A DNA stretch of 64,000 nt from Marinagarivorans cellulosilyticus (GTDB taxonomy: Bacteria; Pseudomonadota; Gammaproteobacteria; Pseudomonadales; Cellvibrionaceae). This document shows positions 27,359-35,177 of the stretch, in pieces (position 1 is the first letter of the stretch; each line of letters opens with the position of its first letter). The stretch lies in contig NZ_AP023086.1 in NCBI RefSeq assembly GCF_021655555.1, positions 4,556,685 through 4,620,684 on the forward strand, given 5' to 3'. Under the pieces are notes generated by a model. It worked only from the letters and a program-made list of their open reading frames with translations. It was not told where the DNA came from and made no database searches. Made by a program: the position numbers and the translations under genes.

Positions 27359-27901
27359 ATGAAATATTTTTTCTTTTTAGCTTCCATATATCTTTCATGG
27401 AACACATACGCCTCCTGCGAAACTGACGCATATATTAATCTGTTGACACTACAAAATAAAATATTTAGTGAAACACTGGAAGACATAGAAAACATCTCGC
27501 CCGCCTCCTTCGAACAAGCACTACCACACATTTATTATAATATTCGCTCAAACAATTTACATATTCATATGACCAAGGTGCTCAGAGATATGAGTCATCA
27601 GGATTTAAACTTTGGTAAAACAGTCGGCGCATTTTCAATAACAGAGTATCGTTCCGCTAAAGGGGAATGGAAACCTCACCCCGAATTTGTTAATGACACC
27701 TATTACCGTATAACATCTGAATACCTTAGAGAATATACGAAATTCAATATAGGGTGCTATAAAGACTCTAGCCCTTATAGAAATTGCAAGTATTTTCTAG
27801 ATGGCAAGAAGATACTTGACAAAGAGATTGTGAAACACAAAGAGTTGAACAAACTTATCAAAAAATGGCAAACAAAGTACGACGAAATTTGCCCAAAATA
27901 A
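27359..27901 (+). CDS. exported hypothetical protein, probable integron cassette gene
   Basis: A 180-residue product with a clear signal peptide (MKYFFFLASIYLSWNTYAS, cleavage before Cys20). The mature part has four Cys (CE at 20, GCYKD, NCKYF, ICPK) that could form two disulfides in the periplasm. I do not recognise the family. It begins 43 nt after attC-like site 2 and is AT-rich like the two preceding genes. No attC-like site follows before the transposase fragment, so the 3' end of this cassette may have been lost. Confidence 0.6.
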   Translation: MKYFFFLASIYLSWNTYASCETDAYINLLTLQNKIFSETLEDIENISPASFEQALPHIYYNIRSNNLHIHMTKVLRDMSHQDLNFGKTVGAFSITEYRSAKGEWKPHPEFVNDTYYRITSEYLREYTKFNIGCYKDSSPYRNCKYFLDGKKILDKEIVKHKELNKLIKKWQTKYDEICPK

Positions 27902-27917
27902 ACAATAAATATAAATC

Positions 27918-27969
27918 GGGTAATAGCTGGTTTCTAGCCAGCTCGCCCCACACCACCTTTCTATTACCC
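27918..27969. repeat. long imperfect hairpin downstream of the last cassette gene
   Basis: GGGTAATAG (27918-27926) is exactly complementary to CTATTACCC (27961-27969), and CTGG/CCAG pairs inside. It lacks the AAC/GTT ends of an attC site and a T-run for a terminator. It may be an end of the neighbouring transposon debris or a degraded site. Confidence 0.4.
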
Positions 27970-28038
27970 ATAAGTTTTTGGTGAAACCGATTACAATTCA
28001 GTATAATTTTAAGACACTCATCAATTGCGCGTACTTAT

Positions 28039-28236
28039 ATGATATCTGATAACTGGGCTGAAACGGAGTTTTGCACGCTGGATTTAGGTGATGAGAGATT
28101 AAATAAGCGCTTAGTTAAAATGACCCAAGGATTCCTAAAAACACCTGAAAGTCCGATAAACAAAGTGTGTGAAAACTGGGGAGACACCAAAGCAGCTTAT
28201 CGTTTTTTTAAAAATGAAAACGTTGATTATCGGTAA
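28039..28236 (+). pseudogene. Tn5-like IS4-family transposase, N-terminal fragment
   Basis: The 65-residue frame contains WAETEFCTLDLGDERLNKRL and ENWGDTKAAYRFFKNE, the N-terminal DNA-binding domain typical of Tn5/IS50-type transposases (normally about 450 residues). It stops right after NENVDYR. No DDE catalytic domain follows, so it is a remnant. It sits at the end of the cassette region and may have removed the last attC site. Confidence 0.8.
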
Positions 28237-28595
28237 GCGTCTCGCCAACCACACCTTAACCACCTAATCTTTCCCTCGTAAACTAGAGCGTGTTGATCTT
28301 TTCTGTACAGCATTTAATCAACCCACATAGGTAGCCACATCATAGAGAATGCCAGAGATACCATACTCTGGTAATTTCTGGCTAATTAAACCAAAAAGGA
28401 CACTCACTCTAAAAAACAATTAAAACTTCCCACCTTTTGTATCAGAGCAAGCAGCATTTTTCAGTTAAGGCCTTAGGGCCGCAATCTTATGATCGCTGGG
28501 TATCAATAATTCACCAATAGAATAACAAGCTATATATCCAAGCAGCTTTGAGCATAGCCGTGTGAGAAAAGTGGGGGGGGAAGTGAGGTGGCTGA
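28237..28595. other. non-coding transposon debris
   Basis: About 360 nt with no intact gene. It shows a run of eight G near 28570 and scattered stops in all frames. It separates the Tn5-like fragment from the REP-type transposase gene and is probably decayed IS sequence, but no particular element was recognised. Confidence 0.4.
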
Positions 28596-29621
28596 TCAGC
28601 CAAATAACGACTGGCAGCGCCGCCGATTTGGGGTGCGCTGGTAGCCCATGGCGAGAGCGGCACTCTCGATATGATCGCCGGTCCCTACAAAGGTCTTAGT
28701 GTTCTTTTCGAAAGCGCCGGTCAGCTCTAACCAGTTCTCCGGCTCGATGCCTAGTCGATCGATAATCGGGGGTAAAGTTGAGGCAATGTACCCCCTCTTG
28801 TCATTACGTATTGCTCTGCCCGTCCAATCCACCAACTCAATATAATCCTTTAATGTAAACGGCAAGCCGTGCGGCATCGGCTCGCGCGGGTTACCCACAA
28901 ACTGCGCTAGATTTTTTGGGGTCTCATTATTTTTAGCGGCCGCAATACGCTGCTTTATCGAGGTATGATCGCTAGCTTCAGGGGTTTCGGCCATTTTCGC
29001 GCGAATGGGGTTCAAATCAACATAAGCCATGCAGGCCGCTAACGCCGCTTCATCACACAGCGCTTGAGACTTAAAACGCCCCTCCCAGAACCGCCCCGTG
29101 CACTTGTCTTCCGCATTGGCCATGCGAGCAATCGGCTCATTCAGCGCCTTCATAAACTTGCTAATATCAAATAGATTCAGGCGCCACTGATCGATGCGCA
29201 TTTTAACGGCGACTTGCTCGGCTTTATTCATGGGGTCCTGCCGAGCGTATTTTTGTGTGAGCACCGTACCCTTATAAAGCCGATGCCAGCGCTCGCACAC
29301 CTCTAAATCCGTCAGGTCATGGGCCTCAGCAGCATTGATATGCAAGACGGTATGTACATGATTCGACATCACGGCATAGGCACACAAATCGATGGCGAAG
29401 ACCTCAGCTAACAACAACAAGCGGTCTTCAATAACGTAAAAGGAATTACTAATGCAGCGATAGCATGGATGCTAAAGAGCCGCACACTGACGACGATGTT
29501 CGTAGTCTTGCCCCGTGTGGTTATCTCGGCCGCACAAGAAAGCCTTTCTGACACAACGACTGACACAGTGATAATAGGGCGTGGCATCTAGCGAAATCTG
29601 GGTTTTACGCGCTTTGGCCAT
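28596..29621 (-). pseudogene. REP-associated tyrosine transposase (IS200-like, TnpA_REP), interrupted
   Basis: From ATG 29621 the frame reads MAKARKTQISLDATPYYHCVSR, continues to YEHRRQ, and then meets an in-frame TAG at 29472-29474 inside an extra segment of about 51 bp. It resumes in the same frame with IEDRLLLLAEVFAIDLCAYAVMSNHVHTVLHI, the Y1 transposase core with the HUH-type HVH motif, and runs to 28596. Family members read YEHRRQWIEDRLLLL without the insert. The downstream part alone (from 29420) lacks the N-terminus, so the gene is probably inactive. Such transposases act on REP hairpins, but no clear REP array is in the window. Confidence 0.8.
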
Positions 29622-29812
29622 GAAATCACCTAGCAGTAATGGGCTACTCCTTAAGCTTAGCTACTGATCGTTTTTTGTCCAGAATTTAGAGTGTGTGTCT
29701 TTGTAAGTTCGCCTATTACAGCTGGGAAATAACGCGATAGCCTGCTAATTACGCTAACCGCTAAGGCCTATCACGTAAATAGAGCCTTAGCGGCATTCCT
29801 CTTGTTAAACAA

Positions 29813-30397
29813 TTAATAACTTTGCTTTTTCGGCGCAGTGTCAACACCATCGAGTAACGCCTGCATTTGTGCAAAGCTTCTTTTACCTTTTACTACTTTG
29901 CCATTAATCACAAACGTTGGCGTACCGATAACTCCATATTTTTTCGAGGCTTCATGCTGTTGTGCCAAAACATGATTTTTTTGCTGCTGGCCATTTATGC
30001 ACTGCTTAAAGGCAGTCGCGTCAAGGCCGAGAGATTCCGCATGCTGAGTCAGCACGTCTTTTTGGTTATCGGCTTCATACCAATGTTCAATATTTAAATA
30101 GAGTTTATCTAACATTTGATAGTATTGCTCACCAGCACACTGAGACGCGATAGCCCCTTGTAACGCCGCTGCACCTGTTGGAAAGTGCCTATAGATGTAC
30201 TGCACTTCCCCCTTTTGAATATAGCGCTTATCAATACTAGGCAGCACGGCTCGGTGAAAGTAATTGCAGGCATCGCAGGTCAACGAGCCATATTCAATGA
30301 GTGTAATAGGCGCATCAGCCTTACCGAGCACATACTCCTTACCCATTGCCATATGCGATATTGCAAAAAGCGTTATTAGAATAGCAAGTTGTTTCAT
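29813..30397 (-). CDS. DsbA-family thioredoxin-fold oxidoreductase, periplasmic
   Basis: The 194-residue protein has a signal peptide (MKQLAILITLFAISHMAMG) and a DsbA-type thioredoxin domain: active site Cys41-Asp-Ala-Cys44 after IEYGSLT, a helical insertion and the cis-Pro loop GTPTFVING. It resembles the short DsbA-like proteins (thioredoxin_4 group) also related to the DsbG/BdbD type. It probably oxidises or isomerises thiols in the periplasm. It is monocistronic; a (CCATC)5 microsatellite lies about 90-110 nt upstream of its start. It is not canonical DsbA, whose motif is CPHC. Confidence 0.88.
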   Translation of the reverse strand: MKQLAILITLFAISHMAMGKEYVLGKADAPITLIEYGSLTCDACNYFHRAVLPSIDKRYIQKGEVQYIYRHFPTGAAALQGAIASQCAGEQYYQMLDKLYLNIEHWYEADNQKDVLTQHAESLGLDATAFKQCINGQQQKNHVLAQQHEASKKYGVIGTPTFVINGKVVKGKRSFAQMQALLDGVDTAPKKQSY

Positions 30398-30485
30398 AGC
30401 TAAATCAAACCTTTAGTTGTTATGTCATCAAGTGCGCATGTGTGTCGTCAATTTTAAAGTCGAAAGATAGCAGCTCTGCTCATCG

Positions 30486-30510
30486 CCATCCCATCCCATC
30501 CCATCCCATC
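30486..30510. repeat. (CCATC)5 microsatellite
   Basis: Five perfect tandem copies of CCATC. It is located 89-113 nt upstream of the DsbA-like start codon, where a change in copy number could alter promoter spacing. Confidence 0.9.
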
Positions 30511-30678
30511 GTAGCCAAACATAAGCAATAAATACATGGCTGACTAGAGCATTCAATAAGGTGCGCTACATGCATTTACAATGCTTTACCATTCAGTGGG
30601 CTAACGGCAGCATTTGTATACTATTGGCCCTACCGACAAAAAAGCCTAGAATGGCGCATTTGTAGGTAGGATATTTCA

Positions 30679-30903
30679 TTGGAAAGCCAAGTGCTATACC
30701 GCTTCGACAGCGGTCAATCGGCTGATCGCTTTTTAAACCGCTTAAAAAGAGGTGCCGTCGCAGGTGTTAGGGCTAGACGGCATCAAGGCGGCAGCTGTAT
30801 TTTGGTTAGCTATCGTACGCCCACCGATAATACTTTTAGTACTACCTGCCAAGAACTTGATGACCTTGCGAGCAACCTTGACGGTCATGAAGTCTCGCTG
30901 TGA
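30679..30903 (+). CDS. small conserved hypothetical protein
   Basis: A 74-residue protein starting at TTG 30679 with GTAGG about 9 nt before it. The sequence has DSGQSADRFLNRLKRG and SCILVSYRTP, compatible with a small ferredoxin-like alpha/beta fold. No signal, membrane segment or catalytic motif. Function unknown. It stands alone between the DsbA-like gene (divergent) and the phosphatidyltransferase-like operon. Confidence 0.55.
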   Translation: MESQVLYRFDSGQSADRFLNRLKRGAVAGVRARRHQGGSCILVSYRTPTDNTFSTTCQELDDLASNLDGHEVSL

Positions 30904-31262
30904 CCAACAAGGGGGCTGTACTTACAACTCGCCTGCGTAAAAACAAACCGGTTACCTCCCGCCAAAACTTGACCGCTGGTAGCGCCAACCATCACAACGC
31001 TTGCACCAAACATAATAGCGCGTATAGTCGCCTGACCACACCGATCTAATATCGAGTCTACTGGCCTTGCGCCGCTATCCTCCTTATCACGACTTTACAT
31101 ATTTACACGCGTAGTAGAGTCGTCGCTTCACTTACATTTCTACAACCTTCGATTTCGCGAGTGCGGCAACACACTCATCTGCACACGATTTTATACTGCG
31201 TTTTTTGCTATTTTAGAAAAACGCGTGCCCGCTACTTTTTCAACTATAACGCAAGGAAAACT
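30904..31262. other. intergenic region with a possible minus-strand mini-ORF remnant
   Basis: About 360 nt. On the minus strand between 31074 and 30952 there is a stop-free 41-codon stretch reading VWSGDYTRYYVWCKRCDGWRY, a CxxC zinc-ribbon-like pattern, ending in TAA. AAGGAGG lies just upstream, but no start codon follows at proper spacing, so it is not called as a gene. The rest should contain the promoter of the downstream pair. Confidence 0.35.
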
Positions 31263-31916
31263 ATGACCGACGCTAGCAATGGCCCAACAAATTTACAGCC
31301 GGCCATTATTTCCTACGCAAAAGATTTACCCAACTTATGCTCTCTCGCAGGGTTGGCCGGCACGATACTCGCAATTTACTTCAGTATTCTTGGTTTATTC
31401 TACGCCGCCATGATCGGCATGATTTGGGCTGTTGCATTCGACTGGCTAGATGGCTTGGTCGCACGAAACATGAAGAAGCGTACCGGTAGCGATCGAATAT
31501 TTGGCGGCCAGCTCGATCTACTTATTGATATTGTAAGTTATGGGGTGGCGCCCGCGATACTCGTGCTAAGCTACGGAAACTTTGCACCTATCTTGCTTCC
31601 CCTCGCATTTATAATGCTTGCTACCAGTGCCATACGTTTAAGTTATTTCAGCACGTACGGCCTATCGGATAAGTCCCAGTACACAGGGCTTGCGCTTGAT
31701 AATAACAATATTGCACTGGTTTTTATCTTCTTATTCGAAAGCATATTACCCTCCCCGCAATTCGCACTGGTGCTCTATACCTGCGCTTTAAGCCTTGCTT
31801 TACTCAATGTTTCTCAAATTAAAACACCTAAACTTTCTGGCAAACCACGCAACGTGTATTTTCTTGCAATTTATACCCTTGCAATAACAGGCTTTTATAG
31901 CTGGAAAATTTTATAG
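31263..31916 (+). CDS. CDP-alcohol phosphatidyltransferase family protein
   Basis: The 217-residue integral membrane enzyme has the CDP-alcohol phosphotransferase motif: Asp60, Asp63-Gly64, Ala67-Arg68, Gly81, Asp85 and Asp89. The gap between the AR pair and the Gly is 12 residues, longer than the usual 8. About six membrane helices are visible. Such enzymes move a phospho-group from a CDP-activated compound to an alcohol, making polar lipids. ATG 31263 follows AAGGAAAACT, whereas the frame upstream lacks a good site. The cytidylyltransferase gene follows after 32 nt, which suggests that it supplies the CDP-activated substrate. Confidence 0.88.
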   Translation: MTDASNGPTNLQPAIISYAKDLPNLCSLAGLAGTILAIYFSILGLFYAAMIGMIWAVAFDWLDGLVARNMKKRTGSDRIFGGQLDLLIDIVSYGVAPAILVLSYGNFAPILLPLAFIMLATSAIRLSYFSTYGLSDKSQYTGLALDNNNIALVFIFLFESILPSPQFALVLYTCALSLALLNVSQIKTPKLSGKPRNVYFLAIYTLAITGFYSWKIL

Positions 31917-31948
31917 AATAATTTCATATTTAAAGAGTAGAATTTTTC

Positions 31949-32392
31949 ATGATCGTATATACCGTAGGCACTTTTGATTTATTACACGTAGGGCACCTTG
32001 CCCTACTACAACACTGCAAATCATTAGGCAACGTACTTGCCGTAGGCGTTGCTTCTGATCGGGTAGTTAACTCTTACAAGCCCAATGTTCCGGTTATTCC
32101 ACTGGAACAAAGAATGGAAATGCTAAAAGCGCTGAGCTGCGTCGATATTGTTCACGCCTACGATCAACTCGATTACGTGCCTGGCTGCAAAGCCGTCAAC
32201 GCGGATATTTTTGTTATTGGTGAAGATTGGGGCAACAAACCACACAACCTCGCCGTCGAGTCCTACCTAAAATCCAAACACAAAACCATTACGCAAGTTG
32301 TTTACAATTCGCGTACTTCGTCAACTCAAATAAAACAAAATGTTAGAGCACAATCCTATGCTGGCCAACAACGAATACTAGCAACAGGATAA
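31949..32392 (+). CDS. cytidylyltransferase-like protein (glycerol-3-phosphate cytidylyltransferase type)
   Basis: The 147-residue protein is a small nucleotidyltransferase: TVGTFDLLHVGHLALL at the N-terminus contains the HxGH motif (His13, His16), and the C-terminal NSRTSSTQIKQ corresponds to the RTxGISTT motif that binds CTP. This is the TagD/GCT group, which makes CDP-glycerol or related CDP-alcohols. It lies 32 nt downstream of the phosphotransferase gene and is likely co-transcribed. The alcohol substrate (glycerol phosphate, another polyol phosphate, or an amino-alcohol phosphate) cannot be told from sequence. Confidence 0.85.
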   Translation: MIVYTVGTFDLLHVGHLALLQHCKSLGNVLAVGVASDRVVNSYKPNVPVIPLEQRMEMLKALSCVDIVHAYDQLDYVPGCKAVNADIFVIGEDWGNKPHNLAVESYLKSKHKTITQVVYNSRTSSTQIKQNVRAQSYAGQQRILATG

Positions 32393-32482
32393 TAATAGGC
32401 ACCAGTGAACAATGAAAATGTGTATACATAGCCTATAATTCATTGAGTCATCACAGCCCAAACCCAAACTCTGGAATTATGT

Positions 32483-32857
32483 ATGCCGCAAAACCCGCCA
32501 CCAAACAACACAGCAAAACCCGCGGCCGACGTATTTAACAGGGGCAGCCTACAACTTACCGCAGACCTAATTAGAAAGCATAACCCACAGCTCGCCATGA
32601 CAGTACGCAATATTCTCGCGGGCACCCCCATAGGCGAAAACAACACCCGCAGTGCAGCGGACTACTTTAAAGTAGGGGTAGACTCCTTTCAGGTACGCGC
32701 CATCGTCGAAGCTTTAGCAAAGCAACGGCATGCAGCACAACTCGCCAACGAAAACCCAGGGCTGGTCGTTGTTACCAATACATTAATTGCAGATTGGACG
32801 GCGCTTGCCAACAAAATGATTGCAGAATTACCCGAATCACAACGGCCAAATGAATAG
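32483..32857 (+). CDS. hypothetical protein
   Basis: A 124-residue, Ala- and Asn-rich soluble protein with a Pro-rich N-terminus (MPQNPPPNN) and a helical body including KVGVDSFQVRAIVEALAKQR. No family recognised, no signal peptide. ATG 32483 has only TGGAATTA as a weak binding site. It starts 90 nt after the cytidylyltransferase and may belong to the same transcript or stand alone. Confidence 0.55.
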   Translation: MPQNPPPNNTAKPAADVFNRGSLQLTADLIRKHNPQLAMTVRNILAGTPIGENNTRSAADYFKVGVDSFQVRAIVEALAKQRHAAQLANENPGLVVVTNTLIADWTALANKMIAELPESQRPNE

Positions 32858-32920
32858 ATACAAACGGCCCGATCAATATCACTCACTAAAACCATAAAAC
32901 TCGATGCTACAGCCGAGCGC

Positions 32921-33217
32921 CTAACTGCCCTCCTGATTCGCGCGCGCTTTATGCGTAATACACTCGTACAAACTAGCAACTTCAGCCACTAGCTTTTGAT
33001 ATTCAGGGTGCCTATCAGCAAAGTACTCGGTGTCTTGCACTTCTTGTAGTGTTTCTTCTAAAAATACAAGCTCAAATTCGTTAAGCATTTCACCGTGATT
33101 AACTCGCTCTTGAATCTCCAGCAATCGCGGTAGTTGATGTTTATTAAAGCCTATCAATATCGCTTCAACAGTGCCTAGTTCTTTAGGGCTAAGCTTCGAA
33201 TACGTCATAAAATCCAT
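32921..33217 (-). CDS. hypothetical protein
   Basis: A 98-residue acidic, helical protein (MDFMTYSKLSPKELGTVEA..., later FLEETLQEVQDTEYFADRHPEYQKL). I do not recognise the family. It lacks signal and membrane segments. It is on the same strand as the PilZ gene upstream (88 nt gap) and could share its transcript, in which case a role in c-di-GMP-linked behaviour is conceivable but unproven. Confidence 0.6.
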   Translation of the reverse strand: MDFMTYSKLSPKELGTVEAILIGFNKHQLPRLLEIQERVNHGEMLNEFELVFLEETLQEVQDTEYFADRHPEYQKLVAEVASLYECITHKARANQEGS

Positions 33218-33304
33218 ACCTTATTAGCACACTGGCAAAAAATACTAACATTGTGCATTCATTAGTTGAATTTACAACGGGCGGATTAAACCAAAGCCGT
33301 AAAA

Positions 33305-33979
33305 CTACCTAAAAAACGGCGATACGCTATCTAACTGCAAGGATTCTAAATAACGGCGTACAACCTCGTAGTTTGCCTTAAAGGCAATACCCACTTTGCA
33401 AACCCCATCAACTTGGCAACTTGCCGAGCGAACAAAAGCCTCGAGCATAACGGGGGACTCTAATGTAGGGAAATAAACCTCTAAACTTACCGTAACATCC
33501 TGACCTATAGAGTGCTCAATAAAGTCGTAACTCGCATCGCGGTTCACCTCCAATTGACAACCGCCATGGCTAATATTGGATATCACACCATAGGACTCTC
33601 GTTCACCTTGATGAATATCACAAGATAACGCGCACGGGAACCGCGTTTCAGAACGCAGCAAGCGCGTTTCGATCATTTCAGGAAAACTTGTGATCAGCAG
33701 ACGGTCATCATATATCGCCTCGAAAACACCCTCGAAGGCTACGATGTAACCATCTTGAATGGTGCGCATTTCAAAAACATCATCTTGCGAGAACAGTGCT
33801 TCGTACCCAAAACCCTCGGGTAAATTCTGCTTGAGCGGCAAAGTCGTTATTACCGAATTGGGCGCATCCACGCCCACCAAGCTCACGGTGAAGTGAAAAT
33901 CACCACTTTCACTATTCACTTGCACCACAGAACCTATGGCAAGCTCAAGAATGCGATCGGGAGGGTAATACTGTTCCAA
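33305..33979 (-). CDS. PilZ domain protein, YcgR-like
   Basis: A 224-residue cytoplasmic protein with two beta-barrel domains. The N-terminal ~100 residues match the YcgR N-domain type, and the C-terminal half is PilZ: the RxxxR element appears as RSETR (after LL), and the NxSxxG element as NISHGGCQLEV. These bind cyclic di-GMP. YcgR-like proteins act on the flagellar motor or on surface polysaccharide, but no flagellar gene is nearby. With two diguanylate cyclase genes elsewhere in the window it fits a c-di-GMP-rich lifestyle. Confidence 0.85.
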   Translation of the reverse strand: MEQYYPPDRILELAIGSVVQVNSESGDFHFTVSLVGVDAPNSVITTLPLKQNLPEGFGYEALFSQDDVFEMRTIQDGYIVAFEGVFEAIYDDRLLITSFPEMIETRLLRSETRFPCALSCDIHQGERESYGVISNISHGGCQLEVNRDASYDFIEHSIGQDVTVSLEVYFPTLESPVMLEAFVRSASCQVDGVCKVGIAFKANYEVVRRYLESLQLDSVSPFFR

Positions 33980-34346
33980 GTGACAACCAATAAAAAAGAT
34001 GTATGCCCTATAACCAATAGCCTATAAGGCGGCAAACAACAAGGAGCATCGTAAACCTAAAAACCGCAGCAACCCATCAACGTCTGCACACCCCTTGGCG
34101 TACCTGAGGCGCGCTAAGAATGATTCCCCACCCATAAGATGCCCACACATTTTTACGACACGCTATGCACGCCAACGGAATACGCATCTTTTTAGCTCTA
34201 GACTACGGTTTATAGCTTGAATAAGCCTTCACAGCTTATTAACTCGGCAAGCGCCGCAATATGGCCAAGCGACACATCGTGCTTTGTGCAACTTTTTATC
34301 CGCTTCCGACTATGATACTTTCCCCGCTTTTTACGGAGCCCACCCC
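33980..34346. other. intergenic region between the PilZ gene and efpL (divergent promoters)
   Basis: About 365 nt without a supportable gene. A hairpin AATAAGCCTTCACAGCTTATT lies near 34223-34243. The efpL leader begins with a GGAG ribosome binding site at 34335. No riboswitch or RNA gene was recognised. Confidence 0.4.
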
Positions 34347-34913
34347 ATGCCTAAAGCCAGTGAGATCAAAAAGAATGTCGCCGTTGATTACAACGGTAAA
34401 GTCTATCTTGTCAAAGAAGTTACCAAATCTGCCGTCTGTGGCCGTGCCGGCGGAAGCCTGTATCGTATTCGCATGTACGAAATAGCCACCGGCGCCAAAG
34501 TGGACGAAAGCTTTAAGGCCGATGAAATGATCAACCTTGCTGACTTCTCTCGCCGGGCCGTTACATTTTCGTATATCGATGGTGATGAATATGTGTTTAT
34601 GGATAGCGAGGACTACACCCCCTACAACTTAAACAAAGACACTATTGCTGATGAAGTCCCGTTTGTGACTGAAAGCACTCTGGGCTTACAAGTCTTTGTG
34701 GTCAATGATGTACCCGTTGCGCTCGACCTACCCGCCTCTGTTGATTTATTAATTACCGAAACCGATCCCTCGATTAAAGGAGCCTCGGCCACCGCCCGCA
34801 CCAAACCGGCAACACTTTCGACCGGGCTAATTATTCAAGTGCCCGAGTACATCTCTAGCGGCGAAACGGTCAAAGTAAATACCGAAGACCATAAGTTTAT
34901 AAGCCGCGCCTAA
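34347..34913 (+). CDS. efpL: elongation factor P-like protein EfpL (YeiP)
   Basis: The 188-residue protein has the three beta-barrel domains of EF-P: KOW-like N-domain (MPKASEIKKNVAVDYNGKVYLVKEV), the central OB domain with YVFMDSEDYTPYNL, and the C-terminal OB domain with IKGASATARTKPATLSTG. The tip loop reads KSAVCGRAGGSLYRIRMYE: like YeiP it has Arg instead of the modified Lys of EF-P, and it is one residue longer than the E. coli YeiP loop. EfpL relieves ribosome stalling on proline-rich and some other motifs. ATG 34347 follows ACGGAG and matches the YeiP start, so the upstream in-frame ATG is rejected. Confidence 0.93.
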   Translation: MPKASEIKKNVAVDYNGKVYLVKEVTKSAVCGRAGGSLYRIRMYEIATGAKVDESFKADEMINLADFSRRAVTFSYIDGDEYVFMDSEDYTPYNLNKDTIADEVPFVTESTLGLQVFVVNDVPVALDLPASVDLLITETDPSIKGASATARTKPATLSTGLIIQVPEYISSGETVKVNTEDHKFISRA

Positions 34914-35177
34914 GCTAAATCACCAGCTAGAGACGCTACCGACAAAGCGCCTCTAGCAATCGACCGCAAAAATAAAGTTTATGGCTAGGATGGGTTGTAT
35001 GCAGCCAAAGTTAAAGTACCTGCCTGTCCTCGTTACCACAAAAAATTACTATTTTTTAGAAGCGCCCTATTGACCAAATAGAAGGTGTGTCACCCCTTTA
35101 CAAACTTGAATCGCGCTGACTGCTTTGGTTTTATAAGTAACGAAGCGGTATTGCCCAACCTTTTGATCCCCTAGGCA

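Noticed and set aside
27918..27969. Third attC site after the last cassette gene
   Set aside because: It has an inverted repeat, but the ends lack the AAC/GTT boxes and no unpaired spacer pattern is visible.
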